From contig NC_049905.1 of assembly GCF_001411555.2 (NCBI RefSeq), forward strand, positions 21,070,097 through 21,134,096: a DNA stretch of 64,000 nucleotides, written 5' to 3'. Every line of letters starts with the position of its first letter. The first letter of the stretch is position 1. Source of the stretch: Juglans regia (lineage: Eukaryota > Streptophyta > Magnoliopsida > Fagales > Juglandaceae). The notes under the pieces were generated by a model, which was given only the letters and a program-made list of their open reading frames with translations, had not been told where the DNA came from and did not search any database. The translations under genes were made by a program, and so were the position numbers. Shown piece after piece: positions 45,036 to 56,515 of this stretch.

Positions 45036-46110
45036 TTAACGAAGAATTCATCTTACATGTAAAACAAACAAAGAAGAGAAAAATTAACATAATTACACAG
45101 CAGCTAGTTCGCAACGTGGCAAACATTACAAATCTAATATTCTAATTTATATTTTATAACAGAACTGTATGGTTTAAGAAAATGCCAACACAATATTAAA
45201 TTAGCAAAAAAAAAATCAACACAATATAAATTATAAACCTAATATCAAAATTTATCAAAATTCTGAACCTGTGAAGTACGGAGCTATATAAAATCAAAAC
45301 CTAATGTCCAAATTTATAAAAATAAGTAAATAACTATGATTTTATTTTAAATAAAAACTTGTGAAGTACGGACCTATATATTTCCAATTCAAAGGTTATA
45401 CACTCGGGAATCGAGGCTATATATAAACTTGTTGTAGGTTACATATTCATGAAATTCGAAGTAATAAGATTCTGATCACTAAAATTGAAACAAAAGATTA
45501 GACTCATAGAGTATACAAGTTTTACATTGAAAAATGAAAATCTTCAAAATCATACCTAAAAAAAATGATTGTGGGCGTGGGATGCACCGTTTGCCAGAGG
45601 GATGTGGAAGGCTGGGCCACTAAGCGCTACCGATGCCGCCGCCGGAGAGTGGAGAGGATCAAATGAGGGAGTTGGCCGCTTGCCGCTTGGGAAGAATTGT
45701 CTGTTGAGGCTCAAAATAGAAATGGAGATGGAATGAAAACATTGAGAAGTAGAGGGCACGCACGAGTTGTTTAAACCCTAGGTAGAAACGACGCCGTTTG
45801 GCATAACAACACCGTTCCCTTTATTTGTTTTTTAAACTAAAGAAGCAGATTCGCAGAACAACGCCATTTCACTTATGTAAGTGAAACGGCGTCATTTAAT
45901 AATGGTATATATATTAAAAAAAAGAGGTTGTTGACGTTGGCCGATTTATTGATTTTTGTTGGTTTAAACCTCGAACCGAACCAGCCGACACCGGTTTTGT
46001 TAATTTACCACCGACAATCGATCGGTTCCTTACTAATTTCAACCAGTTCTAAACTTCGACGGCCGGTCTGAGTTGGTGTTAGACAATTGGTCGATTTTTT
46101 GTACAATCCT
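45036..46110. other. 1.1-kb insertion found only in module copy 2
   Basis: Copies 1 and 3 read straight through the site (16,655 and 61,810), whereas copy 2 holds about 1,075 extra bases. They include a GC-richer block at 45,590-45,700, an imperfect palindrome at 45,861-45,892 (ACGCCATTTCACTTA and its inverse) and CCGGTT motifs near 45,990. The end CAATCCTAG resembles a hAT terminus, but no matching left end is seen. Confidence 0.55.
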
Positions 46111-48112
46111 AGTATAAAAGGCCTCAATAAGTGATAATTTTAAAATGAAAAAAAAAATTAATAGCCAGATTTTAAATTTTAAAAATGAGTCTAACTCAAT
46201 CAACAAATAATAAAGAGACCTTAACGTAATTATTGAACCTTATTAAAATCATCAATCTCAATAATTAAAAATTCATGACCTTATTCAATATAACTCATCA
46301 AATATTATTTAAGCCCAATAAAATATTCTTAATATAGAATTGGGTTGACTTGTTTCATCTAAGTAAAGATTTATTTACATAATAAAATATTTACATGATA
46401 TAAAGTGTTTTCATGAAGTTTTGAAAAATGGAGAGAGTTGAATTAAAAATACCAAAATATTTTTCTAATATTATTTTAAAATTTGAGAAAATTAAATTAT
46501 TTTTTCTGTTTCATTTGGAAGTTTGGAAAAATTGAAATGATTAGTTTGAAAAATATTTGCGTAAATAATATTTGAAAAGGAAATGAGCTGAGATGAAATA
46601 AGAAAGGAATGGATAAGATAAAACATATTAACAAACAACCCATTAATGTCAAAAACATAAATGAAAACATTGCAGCCATCCATGGGTAAATTTAAAACAA
46701 TTTTGAAAACAAAACTCTAAGTAAATCAAGGAAAGTTGAAACATCACAAAAACCAAATAAAAACAAAGTAATATTCTTCCATTGAGGACAACCTCTTTAA
46801 ACTCCAATCCAAGCATGTCACCTCCGAATATCTTCTCAACCTCCAGGAAGTAACTGACCTGAAAATGACACTCAAATATCCACCAATTGGTCACTCATGT
46901 AAAATCAATGACAAAAAATATCATAAAGTGACGATGATAACAGTACGAGTTTTGAAACGATTCAATCAATAATATTCACGATCAATTTTCAAGTGATGCT
47001 GATGCATATACTGGCATCTAGACAACCTAAACCCCCATCCGCTTTGGCTTTTCCCTTTTCCCAAAATTAGCCTTCAAATTCAACATACTCAAATGCAGTC
47101 AACCATTTAATCCTAATCGTGGTATGTAATCCGGTGCAGCTCACTCAAAATTTTACCCCAATTCAAATTTGCATAACATCACCACCTTTGAAACCTTAAG
47201 ACTTATACAATGACAAGGACAATGCTTGCCTTACAAATTATTTACTCGTTTCGTCGCACGCTCTATAAATGTTCACCATCCTTTTGGGTCCAACCATCAA
47301 ACTTGTACATTCACTTATTTACCATTCATTTTTGTCAACCTTTCCCATTCAAGGGTGCAATAAATTAATTTTGATATTTTAAGGTGGAATTGGATCCTCC
47401 ACTGTTCCTGAACGAACTGAACTCTTCAGCCTAGAGTGGGGGAGAAATAAACACGCAAAGTGAGTCTTACAACATTTATTGAGTATTTAATGTTGCTTGA
47501 GAAATTCACTCAAATAGCTATACAATAGTCACTAAATGCCATGGGACCCACTGTGTCTCTACCCCTCTCTCACTCTAGGCCCTATAGTTCGAGCAGGAGC
47601 TCTAAGAGATCCAAGATCGTTTGGGAATAAAAACTGTATTGCGAAAAAGGAAATCAAAGAAAAGAAAAATATCATTCAAAAATATAGAAATTAAGGCACA
47701 AAACTCGGGACCAAATATATGTGAGAGGAAAGAAAATAAATATATCGATCTCATATCCATTCAAGATGCAAAAATACTAACCATTGACAAGATGGCCTTC
47801 CCAAATCCATTCTTTCCCATGGTTTCCTGAACCGACTTGACAAAAATCAAACAAAATAATGAAAAATAAGCAGCAGAAATGGAATCCCAACACAAATATC
47901 TATGAAAAATCAAGGAAAAGCAGAGTTACAACAATCACTCCTATGTTTTTGTATTAGTTCACACTTGTATCTTGTAATTCCAAAGCAAATAAAATTTTTC
48001 ATCACAAGTACTGTTTTGTTATTTCAGTAATTTTTTAAAGGAAAATAAGATAATCAAACCCACAAACTAGTAAGCTAGACCTAAAAGCCAAGAGTTACCT
48101 GCGGACACATTC
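46111..48112. repeat. Module copy 2, right part
   Basis: Parallel to 16,690-18,516 of copy 1 at roughly 90 percent identity by eye, including a GATGAGAT-type repeat at about 46,420-46,640. No gene is supported; short frames are not kept between copies. Confidence 0.8.
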
Positions 48113-48343
48113 TCTGTTTTTTTTTTTAATTAGCACCGGGTAATTGGGAACAGCATCCCGAGTCCCAACTAATCCCGAGGAGCACAGGCCCTTGGCAAGG
48201 AGTTTCCCGCAAGTGCACATAGGGTAATTCAAGGGGAAAATCCCCTCAGTCCGATATGCACCCACTAGGATTTGAACCTTGGACCATGGAGGGAGCATAC
48301 CACCAAGACCAAGGTCTTTACACCACTTGAGCCAACTACTAGG
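48113..48343 (-). mobile_element. tRNA-derived SINE, unsplit copy
   Basis: The head carries RNA polymerase III boxes: A box TGGCTCAAGTGG (about 48,325-48,336) and B box GGTTCAAATCC (about 48,268-48,278). A 3' A-run lies at 48,115-48,127. Target duplications of about 21 bases, GAGTTA(C/G)CTGCGGACACATTC type, flank it at 48,092-48,112 and 48,344-48,364 with several differences. It moves with LINE machinery. The sister SINE in copy 1 is split by the gag-only element. Confidence 0.85.
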
Positions 48344-48694
48344 AGTTAGCTTTGAACACATTCATAGACCTCCCCACATGCACACAAGGTCAATGCCCAA
48401 CAAATTCTCCCATTTAGATTATGTAATGCTTCTTCTTTGATGTCGAGCCGAAGGTTCTTCTCACCTTGACTACCACAAGGAACAACAATGCTCCCAAAAA
48501 GCAATAATTGGTTGACGGAGAACAAAATTATTAAAGTACAAGATGTCCCGTTGGTTGTGAACTCGGGGGAGGCCAAATCAACAAAGGTGCCTCAGTTAAT
48601 TGAGTGAAGTAACTAAAACAATAACATCTTAAGCATATGCAAAGCTGTAAATAATTAATTAAATCAACCACTTTTAAAAGTAATACTCCTTTAC

Positions 48695-49944
48695 CTTGCT
48701 CATCCTCAGCAGGTTTTAGCCTGAAAGACAGCACTGAAATTTCAGGTATAGCATCTCGCACAACAGCTTGGTAGGTCTTAGTCTTGCCTCCATCGGCTAA
48801 GTCCCTGGCCTCGAAGGTTATATAATACCTAATGTTATCGTAAAGGTGAGCCATCACTTTTGAAACCTTAACAAGCTCCAGCTTTGCATTTGTCTCCTAC
48901 ATATGAATTAATGATCTCATAATTATAAGTAAAGTGTATTACGGTAAACAGTCAATAACTACGCATATATTTACCCAGATTGAGAAGAGAAACATTTTCG
49001 TCAACTAATTTAAGAACCAAGGCTGGAAATATACAAACTGGATTCTTTCTCTCTCTTCTCTCATGACTCTTTAGTTCTTTGCGTACTTGGAAAAAAGTTT
49101 CTTGTATTGGATGGAGATGATCTTCATGATTTGCTTTTAGCCTACTCTAGTTCCTAACTTGTATTTCGGAATTTTCACGTCTACACTTGCTGTGTACTTT
49201 GGTTTTGCCTATTTACTTGCCAATAAAATTAATCAAAAAAATTTAGAGGTAAATCCCTGCCGATCAAAAACAAGTTTGGGGTAGACCTCTACCTCCTCCT
49301 TTCTCTCCTTATAATCAAGTATCATCGTCGTTATTCGTAATCAAAGCGTCCCACATCTGATATCACATAAGAAGCCTTGATTGTAAAAAAACTCTTAGAG
49401 ACTTCCCTTCCAAGTGATTCTAGGGTTACCATCCATGTAAGCTTCATATAATCATCTCCGTAGCACAAAAATTTTAACAAAACTGAAATAAAGAAAATAC
49501 GAGAAAATACCGATGCAACATTTCAAAAAAAAAAAAACAAAACCAACCGCGAAGTGACGGTTGTGTTCGTCGATTGCATGCTGCGAACGTTCTTTGTAGA
49601 TGAGGAACTCATGGTAGTAGGTGTTGAGGTCGCGTGGTTGAATCAAATTGTAAAGGTAGCCGGCGATTATTTCGGGAACATCAAAGCCCTAAAACAACGA
49701 ATCATTCGATTTGAGGGAGGAGATGAAGGAATGAAGCCAAAATTAAAGATAGGCGTGATCGAGGAAGTTAGAGGAAGAGAATGAATTCGGCACAAACCTC
49801 GCTCTTGGCAACTGCAGACCTGTAGAGGGCGCGTTCTTCGTCGGATAAGAAACGTTCATCAATTCCGTCACAGGGACCGAGATCGCTATCGCTATCGCTA
49901 TCCTCACCTTGCATCCGTCTCTTATCCGACTCTCCCGAATCCAT
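48695..49944 (-). CDS. Cystatin-superfamily protein gene
   Basis: Exons 49,798-49,944 (49 codons from MDSGESDKRR), 49,548-49,688 (47 codons) and 48,695-48,896 join with AG/GT borders. The first is acidic with DSDSDSD. The second has FDVPEIIAGYLYNL and ends with HAIDEHNRHFA, like the AIDEHN helix of phytocystatins. The third gives [30 protein letters not shown] and VLSFRLKPAEDEQ, the beta-sheet core. The inhibitory QxVxG loop is not seen, so peptidase inhibition is doubtful. The end is uncertain: either CAAG|GTAA is spliced to another exon, or reading runs on to TAA near 48,531. No stops interrupt the exons. It is the likely parent of the exon copies at 25,017, 43,050 and 58,313. Confidence 0.75.
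49050..49245 (+). mobile_element. LINE 3'-tail fragment in cystatin-like intron
   Basis: Sequence from TTCTTGTATTGGATGGAGA to GTGTACTTTGGTTTTGCC and AATAAAATTAATC parallels the end of the 41,171-42,650 LINE fragment. It sits in the intron between exons 2 and 3. Confidence 0.7.
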
Positions 49945-49979
49945 TGGATTTATGAAGCAGCCTGCCAATGTCACGGCAC

Positions 49980-49988
49980 TATATATAT
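49980..49988 (-). promoter_or_regulatory. TATA box candidate of cystatin-like gene
   Basis: The minus strand reads CATATATATAGTGCC about 36 bases before the ATG at 49,944, which would give a very short 5' UTR. No other core element stands out between here and 50,163. Confidence 0.5.
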
Positions 49989-50179
49989 GAGCTGAAAAGA
50001 ACGGATCAAGCGCCACGTGTACATCAGACTTTGCGAAAGTTATCCTGTGATCGAGCCATTTTTGCAATTGACGGCTTATTAATGGGCATCGTGACTTATG
50101 CTTCTACAGTAATTAATTATATGTCTTTGATATTGCTTTTCGCCAGATCTCATTCTCTTTTCTATTCTAACATGTCATT

Positions 50180-51040
50180 TGGCGACTAGTCTCTCCCGCT
50201 CTCTCTCAAAAACTCCCGCTCTCTCTCAAACTTTCTGACCGGCTCGGGGGGTGGGAGCTTCGGCTCCTTCCCCCCTCACTCTTCCCTCCCGCCTTCTAGT
50301 TTTTTTGTTTTTATTTTTTGTTTTTTTGTTTTTCCAGGCCAAACAAAAGGAGAATCGGCGTTCATGATCTTTCGGATTCCTATAGTCAACACGCGCCCCA
50401 CTAGGAGGTTGCCCAGCCGCCAATCTATACGTCCACTGAACACGGCCCCAACCGGAGTGGAGGGTAGCCTGCACGCATGGGACGAAATTTCCGAGCTCGT
50501 CGGCGCGTGTCCTTCACGCGCCACCAAGGAGCTCTTCGCCGTAGCAACGCGCAGCTGCTCCAGAACCGGCGACTCTGGATCTTCCAAGATCGACCATCGG
50601 TTTTCCCTTCCGAGGCGTTTTTTGTGCACTATTTTTCCCTTTTTACAGTGTTTTATCTATGTAATTTATTTATGCATTGTCTTTATTTTCAAGAAAACAA
50701 AAAAAAACCCAAAAACATTTGTCCCTTCGGACTTAGGTCCAAAGGGTGTTGTCCCCCCTCCACTTAGTCGGTGATGTTGGGGTTTGGTTTCTCCATACTC
50801 AGTCTAGTTGGGTATGGAGTTTTATGTTTGGTTATTGTGAACTCTGTTGGGAACAGAGTTGTGCTATCTCTTAGACTTCGGTCTTTAGAGATAAGCCGTC
50901 TGGACTAGACCATGTCAGTCACAATAATGTACTGAGATTCTACTAACGTTTGTAATTGACTTGTTGTTTGACGTCAAAGTTGTATATCCTCCTTAAATGA
51001 ATGGAATGAGATCTTTTTTATCAAATATATATATATATAT
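50180..51040 (+). mobile_element. 0.86-kb insertion with 17-bp target duplication (non-LTR type)
   Basis: TATTCTAACATGTCATT occurs at 50,163-50,179 and 51,040-51,056 around the insert. The insert starts with CT-rich repeats, has a GC-rich middle (50,360-50,600) and ends in AATGGAATGAGATC and an A/T run. Duplication length and the A/T-rich 3' end fit target-primed insertion (LINE, SINE or a retro-copied transcript). Frames of 96-136 residues are open on both strands but match nothing I know, so coding is not claimed. Confidence 0.82.
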
Positions 51041-51522
51041 ATTCTAACATGTCATTCTACATATCCTCAAAATAATACAAATTTTAAACAACTAAAAGTA
51101 AATACTAAATATTAAAAAAAAAAAAATTTAGAAATAACACCATAGGCCAGAGTAAATGAGAAAGAAATTCCTTTGCTTAACTAAAATTTCAATTTTAAAA
51201 TAGAAAAAACATATGAAAAGAGATGGAGCCCTCTAATTCTATCCGAATTGAACGATCAAATTTAAAGAAAGATTAACGCACCTGTGTGAATTTGTTCTTA
51301 TTTGAGCCCGATACATTTTTGCACCATAAATTTGTTCTTCCTTCAAAACAAATTGGGACAGGAAAAAATAAAAACTGAGTCTCTTGTCTTTACTCAATAC
51401 TTGACTATTGAAAGCACCGAACAACAATCATAATGAATGTCATTGTGACCAAACTCCATTTCGCATACCTTCATTTTCAAATCTAGTTTTGTTGACTTTT
51501 AATAATATGGATATGATGTGAC
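51041..51522. other. Spacer with short repeat shared with 41,100-41,170
   Basis: AATAACACCATAGGCC and AATGAGAAAGAAAT near 51,130-51,187 repeat the segment after the LINE in copy 2. Otherwise nothing recognisable. Confidence 0.55.
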
Positions 51523-51675
51523 TAGGACTGTTCATTCGGGCCGAATTTTTTCCCGGCCCAGTCTGGAACCCGAAAAACCTAGTTCTGATTCCTAGTTTCG
51601 GCCCGGATTTGATCCGGGCCGAAACCCGGTTTTGAAAACCTGGACCAACCCGGATCTTTATTTTTTTATATACTC

Positions 51676-51720
<45 letters not shown>
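51676..51720. repeat. (CT)n microsatellite
   Basis: An almost pure CT run near the left end of the hAT-type element. Confidence 0.95.
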
Positions 51721-51722
<2 letters not shown>

Positions 51723-53406
51723 GTAACTATGATTATGTGCGTGTGGAATGGATGGGGTAATTACTTAGTTGATAATGGTTTGGGTTGTTTATCGATTCTA
51801 TATTTGTTGATAATCGGAGTTAATGGGTGTTGGTTTCTGTGGCTTGTGGGCTCTAAGCCTCTGCTTTTCCTTTTAGATTTGTGTTGTTTTGAATATCTTT
51901 TATTTGTTATTGAATAAAGTACTGGACCTCCATTGGATTTCTGTGGAGGATATCCTGGCTTTGAATACAGAGGACTCTGGCCGTGACCAACATTTATAAT
52001 TTCCTGCTGCTCGTGCAGTTGCGTGTTATGCATGAAATTTCTTGTTATTGTTGAAAATGCTTTGCTTACTGCTTTTTTTGACCTTCCATTTGCAAATTCA
52101 TCAGGTTATCTTATCACTTTTGAACATGCTCTCTGTTAATTTCTAGGATTCTGAACTGAAAGGTTTGATTAATAACCCAACATTTATGCATGTTTATATA
52201 ACAGAAAAATGGTGATGTTCTGTGTATATTCCTGTTTCTTTGTCAAAACAGGGCAGTTTTCATAATTTGCTTTTATCCCTCACTCATGCTTAGTGGTGCT
52301 TAGGCATATTCTGTGTATATTCATGTATACTTGGACTATGTCTTTTCCTATAATAAAGTTTTACTTTTACTTATCAAGAAAGGAAAAAAAAAAGAAAAAA
52401 GGAAGGGCATTCAAAGTGCAAGCTTATTGTTAGATGCTAGATGAGCTGGCAGGACGCAAATGCTATTTCCAGCCTCAACATTTAATTGGGGAAAGGAAAG
52501 AATGAATTTTAGTTTTCTTGTAGGGGTGGGTCATGTTCAAAATTGGTGCCTACAATTTAACTGATGGGCAAGCTAATATTAGCATGTTCTATAACGTGAA
52601 AGATTTAGACGTTTAATTTTCTTGCTATGGGGATCGCATTCCCTTAAATCTCTTAGTACCCAACTTCATGTGTTAATTTTTTTTTATTAGTAACTGCATT
52701 TGTTAAAAATTGTTGTTATGATTTTAAAAAAGCATATCCTGGTTCATTAAGTCTTTGGTCCTTGTTCATTCTGTGCTCACCTCGTTTCTATATTATGCCA
52801 GTACAGAACCTGCCCTTCATTGAAAACATGGAGAAGAGGATTCAGAGTGCTAGCCTAATATTAGATGCAATTTTAGCCTAAAATTTTTAGGACATTTACT
52901 AGGTATTTGCAAAAGTTCTTGTTGGTTTTCATCAACACTCTTTTTGTTGCAATATAAATTTTAGTATCTAATTTGTCCCATCTGCAAAAAATCAACAACC
53001 AATACGCTTTTTTTTTTTAGTGCATATGAACATGTTTTGCCAATACTAGCAATTAGGACATTAGAAGATTGTTCTTACACATGAAATGTGTTTCTTTTTT
53101 CTCTTTTTCTTTTCCCTTTATCCTTTTGGGTGGTGTTTTCCTTTTCTTTTACTGAAATAACAATGATTGAAACAACCATTTGCCTGGCTTGCAGATTGTG
53201 ACCAGCTTGTAAAATAATAAACAACTATTTACCTAATTCCATATATAATATTGTAAATAAGAATTTTAGCTTTGTAATAAATAAGAATTATATAATATAT
53301 AATTCTATCTCTCTCTCTCTCTCTCTGTTATATTTTATTATATTTGATTATTAGTGTTTGATTATTTATAATATTGTGTTTGGTGGTTTTTATTACTCAA
53401 TAACAG

Positions 53407-53505
53407 ATGGAAGAAGATTCTGTGAGTTGTAATGTCGGTACAACCCAAGGGGTTGGTGGTGACTCCTCGTCTATTCATGCTAAAAAAATTCTAGAGCAAG
53501 TGTTT
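53407..53505 (+). other. Possible hAT transposase first-exon remnant
   Basis: After an AG acceptor-like CAATAACAG, the frame MEEDSVSCNVGTTQGVGGDS continues for about 30 residues. Position inside a hAT element and the acidic/serine-rich start suggest a transposase N-terminus before a BED finger, but no BED domain follows. Tentative. Confidence 0.3.
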
Positions 53506-53721
53506 TCTTCTTGCATAATCTTACTTTCTTAAAGTTTTATGTAGTTTCTTAAAGGAATCATCCCAATAAACAATGTAATATGTAGTTTATGATTTTTTGC
53601 AAATAATTTGTTGTGTATTAGAGTTTAATTAAAGCAATATATGACTTTTCAGTGCTTGATTATGCAATTGGAAGATTTCATATTTGGGGTACCACTTAAT
53701 ATGAAATCTCATTTCTACAGG

Positions 53722-54297
53722 TGTTCCTCAGCCATAGTGATGTTTGTGATGTGGTAGGAAATGAGTTAACCTCGTCTGATTTATGTTTCCCATGGAAAGA
53801 GACCTGGGTTTGAACATCACAAGAAGGCTAGGGCCATCACAAGTGGTAAGGCTGATGTCTATGATAATGAGTTATCTCAAATGTCTATGAAGATTCTTCT
53901 GAACGTTGACTGTGATCATTATATTAACAATAGCAAGGCACTTAGAGAAGCCATGTGTTTCATGAATCATGATGGACCGGGACCCCACATTGGGAAAGAA
54001 GGTTTGATGTATGTGTAGTCTTCTTATTTTTGTGTTGTATCCATCCATCTATCTATTTGTTTAACTATATATTTTTATGAACTTTTTTGTTATTGCAAAG
54101 TCTAACTTCTCCACCAAAAGCATATCAACATGAAAGGCTTAGATGGTTTACAAGGACCCATATATGTTGGGACTGGATGTGTTTTTAGAAGGCAAGCACT
54201 TTATGGATTTGATGCTCCTACCAAGAAGAAGCCCCCTAGAAAAACCTGCAACTGTTTGAGAAAATGGTGCTGCCTATGTTGTGGCATTGAAAAGTAA
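53722..54297 (+). pseudogene. Captured cellulose synthase (CesA6-like) exons
   Basis: After TTCTACAG the sequence encodes VFLSHSDVCDVVGNEL, a one-base shift, then [34 protein letters not shown] and MCFMNHDG. A second piece from 54,113 gives [20 protein letters not shown] and [15 protein letters not shown], ending KWCCLCCG before TAA. These are the central catalytic region of plant cellulose synthases, including the D-x-D motif in [22 protein letters not shown] resembles the CesA6 clade. The N-terminal ring domain, membrane spans and QxxRW region are missing. A non-functional captured fragment. Confidence 0.93.
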
Positions 54298-54785
54298 TCC
54301 TAGAAAAATTTCTGATTTTTATGTATTAGAGTTTAATTAAAGTAATGTATGTGTTTTGTAATATTCTTAGCAAATTAGTTCAAACAATGTAATATGTAGT
54401 TGATTGCATCTTGTATGTCGCATGCATTTTACATGATGAATATTGATTTTTTTTATTTTTACATGTATTTAGTTAAAAAGTTTAATTAATTGGTTATAGG
54501 CTCATGAAATATTATAGGCTTACGTTGTATTGAGAATATGATTTGAAATTCTAAATGGAGACAAAATATTAAAATATTTGAAGTCTAATTAATAATAAAA
54601 AAGCTTTTGTGTAAAAAAAAAAAAAAAAAATCCGGGTTCAACCCGGAATCCGGGTTTCGAAAAATCCGGATTTACCCGAGTCTGGCCCAGATAAACCCAG
54701 TCCGAGTTCCGACCCGGGTTTGAAACTCGGGTCCTGGGCCGGGTATACCCAGGTTCCCGGGTTGGAACCCGGATGAACACCCCTA
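54298..54785. other. Right subterminal part of the hAT-type element
   Basis: A/T-rich spacer, an A-run at 54,614-54,630 and then a dense block of CCCGG/CCGGG motifs reaching the terminus. No gene. Confidence 0.75.
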
Positions 54786-54837
54786 GATGTGACTATCATT
54801 TATGGAGTTGTGCCATAAAAACCCATGGCTTTACACT

Positions 54838-55838
54838 TTATCAATGAAAGCCTTGGCCACATTCTTGGTCGTGTAAACATGCTTGATAGGAACAAAGTGA
54901 GCATACTTGCTAAGTCGATTCACCACCACTAAAATCACGTCATGGCCACTACTAGTAGGTAGCCCCTCCACATTGCCCAGTCCTACCAAATCAAGTTTGG
55001 AATTGTCAACGATTGTAAGAGGTCGGTTGGTGGTCTTGTGTCATACTTGACATTTTGGCAAACATCACATTCGGCCACTAACTTTTTTAGCTCTTTCTTA
55101 AGCCCCTCCTAATAAAAGAAGTACTTCACCCTTATGTAAGTTCTTGACCACCCCGAATGCCCTCCTTCCTTACTATTGTGGGAGTGATGAAGAATCTCAT
55201 TCCTCAAGTTAGGAACATTAGGCACATAAACATAGTCTTTGTAGTTGATAAGACCATCCCTCACCTTGAAGCCGACTACCCCTACTTTTTTTGCTTCTAA
55301 AAGTTCAGTAATCTCAAAGGCTCTCACATCAATTCTTGTACCTTCTCAAATCTTGTCCCAAACTCTCCATTCGGCCCCACTCAAGGCCATTATAGAGGAG
55401 TCATCCTCCTCATTCATAAGCCATAAAAAGTGAACTCCCTTCTCTTCTACTCAATGTATCGGCAACTTTGTTCTCTTTACTCGGTTGTTAAACAATCCCA
55501 CACTCAATGCCAAGTAGCTTGACAAGAAACTTTTGTTGCTTGTGAGTGACAATCCTTTGTTGTAGGGGGTGCCTCAAAGCTTGTTGGTTGGTTACAATAG
55601 TAAACTTGTGGCCCAAAAGATAAGGTCGCCACATCTTCACCGCATGCACAACCTCTAACATCTCTCTTGCATAGGTGCTCCATGCCTTCTTCATTAGCCC
55701 AAGTGCCTTGGAAATTAAGGCCAATGGTAGCTTCGCTTGCATCAAAATAGCACATATTCCTTCCCTACTCACATCCGTATACACCTCAAATGGCTTTTCA
55801 AAGTTGGGCAATGCGAGTACGGGGGTCACGGTCAAAGC
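54838..55838 (-). pseudogene. Second Ty3 chromodomain-type pol fragment
   Basis: Read on the minus strand, this matches about 29,690-30,660 of the larger fragment. It holds the RNase H end (EVYTDVSREGICAILMQ, HKFTIVTNQQALRHPLQQ at 55,835-55,488) and part of the integrase zinc region (54,870-55,330). It is broken by shifts and cut sharply at a CT run at 55,838, where WNK-bearing module sequence begins. Confidence 0.85.
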
Positions 55839-56515
55839 CCTCTCTCTCTCTCTCCTCCCTGTTCCATCGAGTTTGTTGAAGTTGATCTAGATTGTGTCGC
55901 CTAGGTAAATGGTCTTGCACATCCTGAACTAGATTACTCCAAGTTTGTTGAAGTTGATCCAACTTGCAGATCTGGAAGAGTACACCTCTCTCTGTCTCTC
56001 TCCTTTTCTCTCTCTTGTTATCATAGATTTCTCTCTTTGTTGTTATCTGCTTTGAGCCTATTTTTAGGCTTCTTTGTTTGTTGCGGTACAATGAAATCCT
56101 TCGCAAAGTAGTTTCAAATAGAGTGTATGAACACCAATTTGAGATTTTTTTCCCCTTCAATTGCAACTATTTTTGGTCTTCATTCAACATGCAGCATATC
56201 CATCTCAAATTTCTTCAATATTTGAGCTTTTTGGGTCTTTTCGTTACTTTCAATCTTTTGGATTTCTGATTTATTTTAGTGGGTTCTTCTTGCCTTTATG
56301 TATGTATTGTAAACATGTATAGACTAAAACAAAAGAGAGTTAACCTTAGGGCAGTAAAGCACTGGTATAGGTAGATCTTGAGAGGGCTTCTCTATCTTCA
56401 TTGCCATGACTCTCCTCTGATCCACATAGATATGAAGTGTGATAATATCTTCGTTAATGGGAACCAAAGGGAAGTGAAGATCAGCAAAACTTCAAGAAAG
56501 TCACTATGGGGGTGA
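55839..56515 (+). pseudogene. WNK-type protein kinase fragment, copy 3
   Basis: Sister of 33,220-33,870: FVEVDPTCR-like start, RYNEILRKVVSNRVYE (about 56,083-56,130) and [17 protein letters not shown], then [14 protein letters not shown] (about 56,376-56,474). The HID replacement of HRD and the TAG stop before ILRGLL are shared with copy 2, so this damage came before duplication. Later private changes include KVV for KGV. Confidence 0.85.

Larger units (their letters stand above)
51523..54785. mobile_element. hAT-type element carrying captured host exons
   Basis: Ends TAGGACTGTTCATTCGGG and, inverted, TAGGGGTGTTCATCCGGG are flanked by a perfect 8-bp duplication GATGTGAC (51,515-51,522 and 54,786-54,793). 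Subterminal zones are rich in CCCGG/CCGGG motifs like those of the 711-bp MITE. No full transposase is seen; a frame from ATG at 53,407 (MEEDSVSCNVGTTQGVGGD) could be the start of one. The interior contains two CesA exons. It is a gene-capturing, non-autonomous hAT element 3,263 bp long. Confidence 0.9.

Noticed and set aside
48265..48343. tRNA gene
   Set aside because: A and B boxes are present, but the body, A-tail and target duplication show a SINE head and no cloverleaf gene.
50364..50774. Overlapping frames of 96-136 residues in the 0.86-kb insertion
   Set aside because: Frames are open on both strands, as GC-rich DNA often gives, and no domain is recognisable.
51729..51917. 62-residue hydrophobic frame near the left end of the hAT-type element
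   Set aside because: T-rich DNA yields hydrophobic residues by chance; no family resemblance and no conserved neighbour.
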